A stretch of 64,000 nt of DNA from Clostridium felsineum DSM 794 (GCF_002006355.2 NZ_CP096980.1:310001-374000); one strand, 5' to 3'. Positions 1-8,756 are shown, numbered from the stretch's first letter. A program made the numbers and translations. Notes: generated by a model from the sequence alone, not told the origin.

Positions 1-16
1 CCCTTCCAAGTCGCCA
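1..16 (+). tRNA. tRNA-Asp, 3' end only (cut by window edge)
   Basis: These 16 bases are identical to the last bases of the complete tRNA-Asp at 295-371: the end of the T arm, the 3' acceptor strand and an encoded CCA. The rest of the gene lies outside the window. Confidence 0.85.
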
Positions 17-24
17 ATATACAA

Positions 25-100
<76 letters not shown>

Positions 101-116
101 ATAAAACATATAATAA

Positions 117-188
117 GGCCCGTTGGTCAAGCGGTTAAGACACCACCCTTTCACGGTGGTAACATGGGTTCAAGTCCCGTACGGGTCA
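117..188 (+). tRNA. tRNA-Glu (anticodon TTC)
   Basis: Acceptor GGCCCGT pairs with ACGGGTC; anticodon stem CCACC/GGTGG carries TTC; T-arm GGTTCAAGTCC. Unlike its neighbours, the CCA end is not encoded (the bases after the discriminator A are CTA), so CCA must be added after transcription. Confidence 0.93.
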
Positions 189-210
189 CTAATATTTAAA
201 TATAATTTGT

Positions 211-286
211 GGGCGCTTAGCTCAGCTGGGAGAGCATCTGCCTTACAAGCAGAGGGTCACAGGTTCGAGCCCTGTAGTGCCCACCA
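211..286 (+). tRNA. tRNA-Val (anticodon TAC)
   Basis: Acceptor GGGCGCT pairs with AGTGCCC (one G-U), D-arm GCTCAGCTGGGAGAGC, anticodon stem CTGCC/AGCAG with TAC, T-arm GGTTCGAGCCC, encoded CCA. Confidence 0.95.
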
Positions 287-294
287 TAAATTAT

Positions 295-371
295 GGCTTG
301 GTAGCTCAGCTGGTTAGAGTGCTGGCCTGTCACGCCAGAGGTCGAGGGTTCGATCCCCTTCCAAGTCGCCA
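295..371 (+). tRNA. tRNA-Asp (anticodon GTC)
   Basis: Acceptor GGCTTGG pairs with CCAAGTC, anticodon stem GGCCT/CGCC region with GTC, T-arm GGTTCGATCCC, encoded CCA. Its last 16 bases match the partial tRNA at the window start, which is also followed by tRNA-Thr. Confidence 0.95.
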
Positions 372-381
372 ATATACACAA

Positions 382-457
<76 letters not shown>

Positions 458-459
458 AT

Positions 460-496
460 AAAACTGTTTCGAATTAATCGAAACAGTTTTATTTTT
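460..496 (+). terminator. Rho-independent terminator of the tRNA cluster
   Basis: A perfect 13-bp stem (460-472 with 478-490) and a 5-base loop, followed by a T-rich tract. Because the dnaC-like gene on the other strand stops at 495, the hairpin may terminate both strands. Confidence 0.85.
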
Positions 497-1484
497 ATAT
501 TTTTCTATTTTTTAAATTTCTATTTATTCTTATATCATCACCATAAAATTTACATAAGGTAAATTCACCAAATAATCTAGAAGTAATCCTTTCCGAATAT
601 AATCTTGTTAATTCTTCTAAATTGTAGTTTGAAGATATAAGCATTTTCTTTTGTAAAAGTAGTTTTTTGTTTAATAAGTTAAATAAGCAAGTTTTTGAAA
701 AAGCACTTATTTGTTCTGTTCCTAAATCATCAATTATTAATAAATCACAATTCAATAACAAATCTTCTAAAGTAGGATTAGGCTCGAATTGAAGTTGTTT
801 AAGGTCATGCGCTAAATCAGATGAAGTTTTGTAAATAACTAGATATCCCTTATTTAATAAGTCTTTTGCAATACAGTGTGATAAGAAGGTTTTACCAGTA
901 CCAGAATTACCATAAAATAAAAGATTTTCATTTAAATCTTTAAAGTTTTTAATATAATTTATTGATAGAGATAAAATCTTTTCTATGTTTTTTCTAGGAC
1001 TTCTTGGATCACTCTCTGATTTTCGACTAGAATAATAATTTATATTAAAGTTATCAAAGTTGTTTTTCTCTAAAAGAACTTTAAGATCTGAATTATCATA
1101 ATAAAGTTTAACTAAATAATTTTTATAGCAGGAGCATTTCTCGGCGCCTATATATCCAGTATCCTTGCATTTAGTGCAGTTATAATGAAGTTGAAGATAA
1201 TCCATAGGATAACCGTTAGATACAAGAAGTTCTGATCTTTTCATTCTTAAATTTGTTATTTCGTTTTTTAAAGCTTTAATATATTCATCACGATTGTCTA
1301 TTTTCTTAAATATATTTGTGGATAATTTAATACATAGTTTACTTATTTCAGAATCTATTTCTATTACCCTCGGAAGTTTTGCTTTAATTTCTTCTTTTTT
1401 GCTTTTTAAGCTATCCTCCTCAGATTTTCTTAGATTAGAATAAATTTTTTCTATTTTTTTAGCATATCCTTTAATCATCGTCAC
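495..1484 (-). CDS. DnaC/DnaI-like helicase-loader ATPase
   Basis: A AAA+ ATPase of the kind that loads the replicative DnaB-type helicase. It has a Walker A motif GNSGTGKT at residues 192-199 and Walker B LLIIDDLG near 248-255. Before the ATPase core there is a CxxC...CxC cysteine cluster at residues 103-119, a likely zinc site seen in the Firmicute DnaI/DnaC family. Length (329 aa) is normal. The gene overlaps the 3' end of the DnaD-like gene by 14 bases, so the two are probably translationally coupled. The start is either GTG at 1484 or ATG at 1478, since both fit the SD-like AGGATGGG upstream. Annotated as dnaC or dnaI in relatives; I leave the symbol open. Confidence 0.88.
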   Translation of the reverse strand: MTMIKGYAKKIEKIYSNLRKSEEDSLKSKKEEIKAKLPRVIEIDSEISKLCIKLSTNIFKKIDNRDEYIKALKNEITNLRMKRSELLVSNGYPMDYLQLHYNCTKCKDTGYIGAEKCSCYKNYLVKLYYDNSDLKVLLEKNNFDNFNINYYSSRKSESDPRSPRKNIEKILSLSINYIKNFKDLNENLLFYGNSGTGKTFLSHCIAKDLLNKGYLVIYKTSSDLAHDLKQLQFEPNPTLEDLLLNCDLLIIDDLGTEQISAFSKTCLFNLLNKKLLLQKKMLISSNYNLEELTRLYSERITSRLFGEFTLCKFYGDDIRINRNLKNRKI

Positions 1485-2454
1485 TATCCCATCCTAATAA
1501 TTTTTTTTCTAAATCGTCATAATCATATTTCCTTTGCTCGTAATTGTTGAAATTATCTTTGCTTTTAAAGCTGTTATTTTGATTTTTCTTAAATGAAGGT
1601 TTTTTTAGATCTTTTGTATCAACATCCTTCAATGTTTTGATTCCTGCTTTAAACCAATTAGTTAATATTGCATCTATATATTTGAAATCAGCTTTATTGA
1701 TTCTCTCAAAGCATATATCACAGGCTCTAAAGATAACATCTAGAGGAAAACTAAATGACTCTAACCATTTTGTTAGAAGCTGTTCTTGAGGTTTCATAAT
1801 TTCCGCATCCTTAACACCTAAATACTCTAAAACTTTTCGGATTTTTATCCATTTATCTTCATGCTTTGTTATATATGTTTGAGCGTCCTCTATAGATTTT
1901 ATTTTTGAGTCATGCCAGGAAAGAGCTATTTTTTCAATATACCTATAATTTGTTTTACCTTTTGATACAGCATATTGTATTAATAAAAGGATAAGTTCTG
2001 GAGAAAAATCAAATTCTTTTTGCCAACCTATGTATGTTGACATCTCTTTTGGTGAAAGAGTTCTTCCTAGTAATTTTTCTATGTCTTGAAGCATTCCTTT
2101 TATGGAGTTGTTATTTAATTCACTTAATAAATCTACCTTTTCATCTTCAGGAGATTCTTCGGATAAATCAAGGAATTGAATATTAAAATTACCTTTGTTA
2201 TCTATAGGGATAAGTTTTACTACATTTTCATCATTCCAGTAATTCCAAGCATTAATTATATCTGTTTCTAAAAGATGAAGCTTTGAAGCCATCATTGAAG
2301 AATTGACACCTGGTTCGCCTGAAGTGCAGTATTTTAAACCTAATAGATATACCTTTACATATTCGCCTCTGGCTTTTGTCATATAGTTTTCTATAAATAT
2401 ATTACTAACAGGTGTTACTTCGTTTGTCTTTGTTTTAAACATGAAAGTGCTCAT
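1471..2454 (-). CDS. DnaD-domain replication initiation protein
   Basis: A DnaD/DnaB-like primosome protein. Residues 1-110 look like a winged-helix DNA-binding part. Two DnaD-type helical domains follow, about 115-185 (ending in YRYIEKIALSWHD) and 205-275 (ending in FKYIDAILTNWFKAG), then a basic low-complexity tail of K, N and Y. The protein is placed directly upstream of the helicase-loader gene, as in other Clostridia and Bacilli, so it likely recruits the loader to origins or restart sites. The ATG start has AGGCGG about 9 bases upstream. Confidence is high for the family, lower for the exact role. Confidence 0.87.
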   Translation of the reverse strand: MSTFMFKTKTNEVTPVSNIFIENYMTKARGEYVKVYLLGLKYCTSGEPGVNSSMMASKLHLLETDIINAWNYWNDENVVKLIPIDNKGNFNIQFLDLSEESPEDEKVDLLSELNNNSIKGMLQDIEKLLGRTLSPKEMSTYIGWQKEFDFSPELILLLIQYAVSKGKTNYRYIEKIALSWHDSKIKSIEDAQTYITKHEDKWIKIRKVLEYLGVKDAEIMKPQEQLLTKWLESFSFPLDVIFRACDICFERINKADFKYIDAILTNWFKAGIKTLKDVDTKDLKKPSFKKNQNNSFKSKDNFNNYEQRKYDYDDLEKKLLGWDSDDD

Positions 2455-2525
2455 GATGGTGCCGCCTTTCGTAATGGTATTATATAATTAAATTATAACA
2501 TTAATCTTAAAAATACGATAATAAT

Positions 2526-2554
2526 ATTATATAGGACATAAATAAACATTACAA
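2526..2554 (-). promoter_or_regulatory. Promoter for the dnaD-dnaC pair; rest of 2455-2821 described here
   Basis: On the minus strand TTGTAA (2554-2549) and TATAAT (2531-2526) are 17 bases apart, a good sigma-A-type promoter about 70 bases upstream of the DnaD-like start. The rest of this 367-base gap has no gene that I can see. It contains a near-perfect inverted repeat, TAGGCAAAATTT near 2567 and AAAATTTGCCTA near 2612, that could be a regulatory or terminator-like hairpin. A weak TATAAT lies near 2717 upstream of cinA. Confidence 0.55.
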
Positions 2555-2821
2555 TTGGACGAATTAGGCAAAATTTGAAACAACCTGAAGATTCTTATAT
2601 AGATAAGCGCATTAAAATTTGCCTACTGAGATTACATTAATAGCGGTAAGGATTAAAATGAATTATCAACTGAATAAATTTAAAATACTAATAAAAATAG
2701 AAAAATTAAATGAATGTAGTATAATAAATATGAATTTTATAAAAGTAGAAGGGTGGTGAAGTACCAGTTATATAGAAAGTTATCTTATGAGAAAAATTTT
2801 CTGTATTAATCTGGATTTAAT

Positions 2822-4051
2822 ATGAAAGTTGAAATATTATGTGTTGGAACAGAACTATTACTAGGAGATATTTTAAATACTAATGCCCAATTTTTATCTA
2901 AAGAATTTAGTTCAATGGGATTTTCTATGTATCATCAGACAGTAGTAGGAGATAATGTAGAAAGATTGAAGAAAGAATTTGAACTTGCACTTGGCAGGGC
3001 AGATATTATTGTAACAACAGGAGGACTTGGACCAACAAAAGATGATTTGACAAAGGAAACAGCAGCTGAATTTTTTAATAAAAAGCTTATTTTTGATAAA
3101 AATTCTTATGATAAGATAGTTGATTATTTTAATAGAGTCGGAAGAACTATAAGTGAAAACAACAAAAAGCAGGCATATTTTCCTGAAGGATGTACAATTT
3201 TAAAGAATGATCATGGTACAGCACCAGGTTGTATAATTGATGAAAATGGAAAGATAGTTATTTTACTTCCAGGACCTCCAAGAGAAATTGTACCTATGTT
3301 TAAAAATTATGTAGCACCTTATCTTAAAAAATATCAAGAAGGAACTATTATATCAAAAGTTTTAAGGGTTTCTGGAGTTGGAGAAGGAAGAGCAGCTGAG
3401 ATGCTTGAAGGTTTAATAGACAATCAAACTAACCCTACTATTGCACCATATGCTAAGGATAATGAGGTTACATTTAGAATAACAGCAAAGGCAGAAAGTG
3501 AAGGGAGAGCAGAAAAGCTTATAGAACCTATAGAAAAAAAGGTAAGAGAAATACTTAAGGATAGCGTGTATGGAGAAGGTGATACTTCCTTAGAGAATGT
3601 TCTTGGTACTATGCTTATAGATAAGAAGCTTACCATAGCTACTGCTGAATCTTGCACGGGAGGACTTTTAGCAGGAAAACTCATAAATTACCCTGGAATA
3701 TCTGAAGTATTTATGGAAGGTGCGGTTACATATACTAATGAAGCGAAAATAAAGAGACTTGGAGTGAAAAAGGAAACATTAGACAAACATGGAGCTGTAA
3801 GCAGTGAAACAGCTGCAGAGATGGCAGAGGGGATAGCAAAAACAGCAGGAACAGATATAGGGATAGCAACAACCGGAATAGCAGGACCTGGAGGGGGAAC
3901 AGAAGAAAAACCTGTAGGACTTGTGTATGTTGGTTTATATATAAAAGGAAAAGTTATGACAAAGAAATTAAATGTACCAGGGGATAGACAAAGAGTTAGG
4001 AATACTGTTGTAAATAATGCTATTGATTGGATTAGAAGAAGTATAATGTAA
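2822..4051 (+). CDS. cinA: CinA-family protein (MoCF-like + nicotinamide-nucleotide amidase domains)
   Basis: The N-terminal part (about 1-170; starts KVEILCVGTELLLGD, contains TTGGLGPTKDD) is the molybdopterin-binding-like (MoCF/COG1058) domain. The C-terminal part (about 250-409; TAESCTGGLLAGKL, GIATTGIAGPGGGTEEKPVG) is the CinA deamidase domain, which in the family hydrolyses nicotinamide mononucleotide to nicotinic acid mononucleotide; the N-terminal domain is linked to ADP-ribose pyrophosphatase activity. The 409-aa length is typical. In other bacteria cinA is often next to recA; here it stands alone, with a long gap downstream. The SD before the ATG is poor (TGGATTT). Confidence 0.93.
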   Translation: MKVEILCVGTELLLGDILNTNAQFLSKEFSSMGFSMYHQTVVGDNVERLKKEFELALGRADIIVTTGGLGPTKDDLTKETAAEFFNKKLIFDKNSYDKIVDYFNRVGRTISENNKKQAYFPEGCTILKNDHGTAPGCIIDENGKIVILLPGPPREIVPMFKNYVAPYLKKYQEGTIISKVLRVSGVGEGRAAEMLEGLIDNQTNPTIAPYAKDNEVTFRITAKAESEGRAEKLIEPIEKKVREILKDSVYGEGDTSLENVLGTMLIDKKLTIATAESCTGGLLAGKLINYPGISEVFMEGAVTYTNEAKIKRLGVKKETLDKHGAVSSETAAEMAEGIAKTAGTDIGIATTGIAGPGGGTEEKPVGLVYVGLYIKGKVMTKKLNVPGDRQRVRNTVVNNAIDWIRRSIM

Positions 4052-4066
4052 TTATAATTAAAAGAT

Positions 4067-4180
4067 ATATATAACGCACTAAAATTTTTATATTGTGGAT
4101 TATAAAATATTCTAGCTAAGCAGGCTTGAAAAAAGAATCTTTTATTAGTCAGAATGTAATATAATTTATGCGTTATATAT
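4067..4180. repeat. Inverted-repeat-bounded segment (ATATATAACGCA arms)
   Basis: ATATATAACGCA at 4067-4078 is repeated exactly in inverse orientation (TGCGTTATATAT) at 4169-4180. The core ATATATAACGC recurs near 9807 and ATATATAACG near 20999, both in intergenic DNA, with no shared flanking sequence that I could see. It could be a small mobile or regulatory element, or chance in A+T-rich DNA. Confidence 0.35.
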
Positions 4181-4524
4181 TTTTATGTAATAAATTAATA
4201 TTATATAAAAATATAAAAATATAAATGCAATAAACATGTTGGGATTTACATGTTTATTGCTAAATGACAACGTATTTATTTGATAAATTATTAAAAAAAT
4301 ATTGACTTTTTTGATAATTTAATATAAGATGATATTTGTAATTGCTAGCAAGCTACTTATGACATTTATCCTTCTTATTTAAATTATGAGGAAAACAGGG
4401 TTTAGTTAATTTGTTGAAAATAAGTGGAGATGGTTATTTCCATTAATATAAGGGAATTATTTATTATATAAAATAACAAGGGAAATGTTAAAAAAATTAA
4501 TTTTGTATAAGTGGTGGAATCACC

Positions 4525-4614
4525 ATGGTGAATAAAAAGTCACCTAAAAATGCGAGTAAACTTTTTATAACTTTTGGGGGAAATATAGTATTATTTACTA
4601 TAATAGAAGTTTAA
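4525..4614 (+). CDS. Possible 29-aa small protein or leader peptide
   Basis: The ORF reads MVNKKSPKNASKLFITFGGN followed by IVLFTIIEV: a basic N-terminus, then a hydrophobic end. The sequence GTGGTGG lies 10-15 bases before the ATG. The ORF is followed within 15 bases by a strong terminator. It is unlike any family I recognise. It may be a membrane-active or signalling peptide, or a leader peptide whose translation influences the terminators before the ABC operon. Coding is not proven. Confidence 0.3.
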   Translation: MVNKKSPKNASKLFITFGGNIVLFTIIEV

Positions 4615-4625
4615 ATTTTGCAGAC

Positions 4626-4665
4626 AAACAATATAAGCTTAATAAGGCTTGTGTTGTTTTTTTGT
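4626..4665 (+). terminator. Terminator after the 29-codon ORF
   Basis: A 12-bp stem (4627-4638 with 4647-4658, two G-U pairs) is followed by an uninterrupted run of T. It is a standard rho-independent terminator. Confidence 0.75.
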
Positions 4666-4691
4666 CTTTGTAGTATGATAAGATAAAAAAG

Positions 4692-4748
4692 TAGGAATAA
4701 GAAATTATAACATTTATTAATTGTTACAATTTCTTATTCCTATTTTTT
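4692..4748 (+). terminator. Second tandem terminator
   Basis: A stem of about 20 bp with one mismatch (TAGGAATAAGAAATT at 4692-4706 pairing with AATTTCTTATTCCTA at 4728-4742) is followed by TTTTTT. It lies 30 bases after the previous terminator and 120 bases before the ABC ATPase start. Confidence 0.75.
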
Positions 4749-4870
4749 GTAATGTTTTATTAAAGAATTGTAAGATTATTTTTCATTTAAATGTAAGATT
4801 GAATCGTTAGAATTGAGAATGTAGGATTTACTATAAATATTGAAATATATAACTTGGAGGTTTAAGTATT

Positions 4871-5551
4871 ATGATAGAAGTAAAAAACGTTTCTAAAACT
4901 TATAAAATGGGAAAGGAAATAGTGACAGCCTTAAATAATGTAAACCTAAAAATAGATGATGGGGAATTCGTTGCAATAGTTGGACCTTCTGGTTCTGGAA
5001 AATCTACGCTCATGCATCTTGTTGGGGGGTTAGATACCCCTACAATTGGAAGCATATGTGTAGACAATAAAGATATAAGTAAATTAAAAGACAAAGAAAT
5101 GTCAAAGTATAGAAATAGGAAAATAGGATTTGTATTCCAAGCCTTTAATCTTGAAAATACTCAAACAGCATTAGAAAATGTAATGATGCCACTTATTTTT
5201 GCTGGAGTTAACGGAGGTTTAAGACGTGAAAAAGCTAAAAAAGCACTCGAAATGGTGGGCTTAAAAGATAAAGAAAAGCACAGACCAAGCGAAATGTCTG
5301 GAGGGCAAAGGCAGAGAGTTAGTATTGCAAGAGCGCTTGTAAATGAACCACAAATAATCTTCGCTGATGAACCTACAGGAAATCTTGATTCTAAAAATGG
5401 GGCGCTTATAATGAAGCTTTTGGAAGATTTGAACGAAAAAGGCTATACCATAATAATGGTAACACATAATATGGAAGAAGCTAAGAAGGCAAAAAGAGTT
5501 ATTAGAATAAAAGATGGACAGGTTGAGGAGGTTGAGGAAAGTGAAATTTAG
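4871..5551 (+). CDS. ABC transporter ATP-binding protein (MacB/LolD type)
   Basis: A 226-aa ATPase with Walker A GPSGSGKS at 38-45, Q-loop at Q90, signature MSGGQRQR at 142-149 and Walker B IIFADEP at 162-168. The sequence is of the MacB/LolD/FtsE group, which works with FtsX-fold permeases rather than classic channel permeases. GGAGG lies 10 bases before the ATG. It is the first gene of an operon with two FtsX-like permeases and an exported Cys/His protein. The substrate cannot be read from sequence; families of this type export peptides, antibiotics or lipoproteins, or act mechanically on cell-wall enzymes. Confidence 0.93.
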   Translation: MIEVKNVSKTYKMGKEIVTALNNVNLKIDDGEFVAIVGPSGSGKSTLMHLVGGLDTPTIGSICVDNKDISKLKDKEMSKYRNRKIGFVFQAFNLENTQTALENVMMPLIFAGVNGGLRREKAKKALEMVGLKDKEKHRPSEMSGGQRQRVSIARALVNEPQIIFADEPTGNLDSKNGALIMKLLEDLNEKGYTIIMVTHNMEEAKKAKRVIRIKDGQVEEVEESEI

Positions 5552-6863
5552 GGATGGTTTTAGAATGGCGAGAAAAGACCTTGCTAGAAGAAAAGGAAGA
5601 ACTTTTTGGACATCTCTTGCCATAGCGGTAGGAACTATGCTTATAGTAACTTTAGTTAGCCTTGGAGTCTCAGGTGAAAAGATGGCAATGGGCAAAGTTG
5701 AAGATAGTCCATCATTAAAGCTCATAAATGTATTGAATCAAAAATACTTTGATGTGGAAAATTATGACTCAGAAAGCTATAATGCAGATGATATGCACAA
5801 AAAGATAGATGTGAATACAATAAGAAAAATAAAAAAATTGCCAGGAATAGATAATGTTACAGCAAGTATAATGGTCAATGTTGACAATATAAAAATAGAT
5901 GGAAAAGAAAATAAAAATATAAATCAGGTTATGGGAGTATACAACAATGATAATTCATTCTCAAATGCAACAATAGAATCAGTTAGAAAAAATAACAACA
6001 ATAACAAGCTTGTACCAATAGCTTTTGGAAGAAGCTTAAGCGCATCAGATAAGGATGCTGTAGTTGTTGGTGAAAAGTTTCTTAAGGCAATGGGAATAAG
6101 TGATTATAAATCTGTTATTGGAAAAGAAATAGATTTAACTGAGAGTAAAACTGAAAATCAAAATATAAAAATAGCACCACTTACAGTTAAAGGTAAAGTT
6201 GTTGGAGTTATAAGTGATAAATTTGAATCAGATAATCAAATAATAGGCTCACTAGAGCTTACAAATAAAATAAAAAGTTACTATTCTTTGCAGAACGCTT
6301 ATGTAGAAAATAATGGTTATGAATCAATAGATGTGATGGCTAAAAATACTGTAGACACATTTGGAATATCTAAATCAATAAAGAACATGGGATATTATTA
6401 TGTAAGCTATCAGGATATTGTTAAGAGAAGTCAAAACTCATTTAAGATAATGGAAGCAATACTTGCAGTTTTAGGTATTATAGTACTTTTTGTTGCAGCT
6501 ATAGGAATTGTTAATACTATGACTATGGTTATATATGAAAGAACTAAATCAATAGGAATAATGAAATCTATGGGAGCAAATAGAAGTGAAATTAGAAGCA
6601 TATTTATAATTCAGGCTGGAGTAATGGGAGTTTTAGGAGGAATAATGGGACTTTTATTTAGTGCTATAAATGTTAAGATAGTTCAGTTGGCGTTGAATGC
6701 CTATTTTACAAGTAAGAATATAAAGGAATCATTAGAAGTGGTAATGCCTTTGTGGCTTCTTGTTGGAACTTTTGCTTTTTCTATTGTTATAGCAGTGATA
6801 TCTGGAATGTATCCATCAGGAAAAGCTTCGAAAATGGATCCAGTAACTGCTTTGAATTCTTAA
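5541..6863 (+). CDS. FtsX-like ABC permease (MacB type), first
   Basis: One N-terminal membrane segment (about residues 20-42), a large extracytoplasmic domain of about 230 residues rich in N, K and D, then three C-terminal segments with the FtsX hallmark (GIVNTMTMVIYERTKSIGIM). I chose GTG at 5541 because AGGAGG at 5526-5531 sits 9 bases before it. An upstream in-frame ATG at 5514 lies inside the ATPase gene. With this start the two genes overlap by 11 bases, which implies translational coupling. Confidence 0.9.
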   Translation: MKFRDGFRMARKDLARRKGRTFWTSLAIAVGTMLIVTLVSLGVSGEKMAMGKVEDSPSLKLINVLNQKYFDVENYDSESYNADDMHKKIDVNTIRKIKKLPGIDNVTASIMVNVDNIKIDGKENKNINQVMGVYNNDNSFSNATIESVRKNNNNNKLVPIAFGRSLSASDKDAVVVGEKFLKAMGISDYKSVIGKEIDLTESKTENQNIKIAPLTVKGKVVGVISDKFESDNQIIGSLELTNKIKSYYSLQNAYVENNGYESIDVMAKNTVDTFGISKSIKNMGYYYVSYQDIVKRSQNSFKIMEAILAVLGIIVLFVAAIGIVNTMTMVIYERTKSIGIMKSMGANRSEIRSIFIIQAGVMGVLGGIMGLLFSAINVKIVQLALNAYFTSKNIKESLEVVMPLWLLVGTFAFSIVIAVISGMYPSGKASKMDPVTALNS

Positions 6864-6878
6864 AGGAGGATAAAATTA

Positions 6879-8210
6879 ATGAAACTATCAGATTGCATAA
6901 AAATGGCGTTTAGTGATTTAAATAAAAGAAAATTTCGTACAGTGCTTACTTCGCTTGGAATATCAATAGGAACTCTTTTGGTAATACTTCTAGGAGGATT
7001 CGGACAAGGGGTTCAAAAAATAAGTATGGATCAAATGAAGCAAATGGATACTATGAGATTAATACGAGTTGAGCCTTTCGAACATGTTAATCAAAAAGCT
7101 AACAGTAATTCTGCACCAAGTGCAAAGAATAAAAAAATAGATCAAAGTACCCTTAATAAATTAAAAAAAATAAGGAATGTTTCTGGAGTGCAGGCATATA
7201 TAAATACACAGGTATCACAAATTAAAGTAGGAAATAAAACTGCACAAAAGGTAAGTTTTGAAGGATATAATTTGGATTTTAATGTATTCAGCAATGCTAA
7301 TGAAAATCAAATTAAAATGGATAAGGAAAAATCAAAAAAATTCGGATACAAACCGATTATAGCAGGAGAAAATTTGAAGAAATCTGAAGAAAATTCAGTG
7401 CTAGTTGGTAAGGGACTTGTAAAAAAATTAGGCATAGAAAATGATAAAAATATAGTCGGAAAAGAAATTGAAATTACAGTCGAATTGCCTAAAATGGAAG
7501 GAATTCAGGAAAAAGCTCCTCTTGTAATTAAAGCTAAAGTTGCAGGGGTTGTAAATAAGCTTTATGAAAATGGAGGTATTGAAGTTACAGGAAGCGATAG
7601 TATGGCTGCTAAAGTTCAAGAATACTATATGGATAGTAAGGATTATATAAATGAAAAAGGTTATGATATGGCAATTGTAGAAGCAAAAGATATGAATTCA
7701 GTGTCAGGTGTATCGGGTCAAATAAAAAAACTAAATTATACGTATAATTCAAATGATAATTATGCAAATCAGATGAATAATATGTACTTAATATTTAAAA
7801 TGCTTCTCATTGCAGCAGGGGTAGTTGTTCTTTTAGTGGCATCTATTGGAGTTATAAATACCATGACAATGGCAGTACATGAAAAAACTAAGATGATCGG
7901 AATAATGAAGGCAGAAGGAGCATCAAGAAAAAACATAAAAAGAATGTTTATAGTACAATCAGGAAGTTTGGGATTTTTGGGAGCAATTTTAGGAACGGTG
8001 GTTGCTGTAATTGCAGGCGAAATTATAAATAAATTACTGATTTTATACAAAGTAAAAGGAATCGAAGAAGGTATGAAAATGGTAGATATAAGAGCATCTA
8101 TAATAATATTTACGATTTTATTTACTGTTATTGTTTCAATGCTAGCAGGATTTGTGCCTGCAAGAAAGGCTGCTAAACTAGATCCTATAGAATCTTTAAG
8201 ATTTGAGTAG
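6879..8210 (+). CDS. FtsX-like ABC permease (MacB type), second
   Basis: It has the same architecture as its upstream neighbour: N-terminal membrane segment (LTSLGISIGTLLVILLGGFG), a large extracytoplasmic domain, and three C-terminal membrane segments with GVINTMTMAVHEKTKMIGIM. The two permeases are diverged paralogues and probably form a heterodimer around one ATPase. AAAGGAGG precedes the ATG by 8 bases, and the intergenic gap is 15 bases. Confidence 0.9.
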   Translation: MKLSDCIKMAFSDLNKRKFRTVLTSLGISIGTLLVILLGGFGQGVQKISMDQMKQMDTMRLIRVEPFEHVNQKANSNSAPSAKNKKIDQSTLNKLKKIRNVSGVQAYINTQVSQIKVGNKTAQKVSFEGYNLDFNVFSNANENQIKMDKEKSKKFGYKPIIAGENLKKSEENSVLVGKGLVKKLGIENDKNIVGKEIEITVELPKMEGIQEKAPLVIKAKVAGVVNKLYENGGIEVTGSDSMAAKVQEYYMDSKDYINEKGYDMAIVEAKDMNSVSGVSGQIKKLNYTYNSNDNYANQMNNMYLIFKMLLIAAGVVVLLVASIGVINTMTMAVHEKTKMIGIMKAEGASRKNIKRMFIVQSGSLGFLGAILGTVVAVIAGEIINKLLILYKVKGIEEGMKMVDIRASIIIFTILFTVIVSMLAGFVPARKAAKLDPIESLRFE

Positions 8211-8222
8211 GTGAGATGTATT

Positions 8223-8717
8223 TTGAAGGTAGGAAATAAAAAGCTTGTTTTATTTATAATTGGTATATTAGTATTGACAAGTTATTTAAGTTTTAATGTT
8301 TTTAGGCATTTGAGAAATGCTAAAATTATAAATAGAACCGTAGATTATTTGAGGGATGATAATGATAGACAAGAAAATCTAAAAGCAGCTATAGAACTTA
8401 ATGGAGGTAATGCAAAGAATACATGTGTTTTCTTTGCATCTGGAGCACTTAGGCATGGTGGACTAAAAGTGCCATTGGATACTGCAAACACAACACAGCT
8501 AACGAAATATTTAATAAGCAAAGGATTTAAAAAATACTATAATTTAAAAGAACTTAAAGTAGGGGATATATGCTTTACTGCCCCGAATGGTGATAAAGAC
8601 GAGGTTCCTGACCATACATATATATTTATGGGATGGGTAGATTTAAAGTGTAAAGATGGATATGTGTGTGATAATCAAAAAAAGGATATGGAAATTCATA
8701 TCATAAAAGAAATATAA
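8223..8717 (+). CDS. Membrane-anchored NlpC/P60- or CHAP-like protein (putative)
   Basis: A small protein with one N-terminal hydrophobic anchor (LVLFIIGILVLTSYLSF), then a domain with a conserved-looking Cys in NTCVFFASGAL, a LKVGDICF strand and a His in PDHTYIFMGW. Cys followed about 90 residues later by His, with a GD turn between, resembles papain-like NlpC/P60 or CHAP cell-wall amidases; I cannot prove it. It follows the second permease directly. AGGTGAG lies before TTG 8223; GTG 8211 is the alternative start. An FtsX-type transporter controlling a wall hydrolase would be a known arrangement (FtsEX with PcsB or CwlO), so the neighbours fit the idea. Confidence 0.6.
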   Translation: MKVGNKKLVLFIIGILVLTSYLSFNVFRHLRNAKIINRTVDYLRDDNDRQENLKAAIELNGGNAKNTCVFFASGALRHGGLKVPLDTANTTQLTKYLISKGFKKYYNLKELKVGDICFTAPNGDKDEVPDHTYIFMGWVDLKCKDGYVCDNQKKDMEIHIIKEI

Positions 8718-8756
8718 CCTACGAAACTACAATTAATAATGAAAAGAAAAGTATAG

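Larger units (their letters stand above)
4052..4870 (+). other. 819-base intergenic region upstream of ABC operon
   Basis: This long gap holds no ordinary gene. It contains, in order: a 114-base segment bounded by 12-base inverted repeats (4067-4180); a perfect 13-bp hairpin with an 8-base loop and no T tail (4227-4260); a 29-codon ORF (4525-4614); and two successive rho-independent terminators (4626-4665 and 4692-4748). Together these look like a transcribed leader or a small separate transcription unit. I could not pick a convincing promoter. Confidence 0.6.

Noticed and set aside
3424..3684. Antisense ORFs inside cinA and many other genes
   Set aside because: They are shadows of strongly coding plus-strand frames, without ribosome binding sites or family similarity.
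4227..4260. Rho-independent terminator after cinA
   Set aside because: The 13-bp stem is perfect, but the following bases TAAATGACAACG lack a T run, so it is listed only as a hairpin within the intergenic description.
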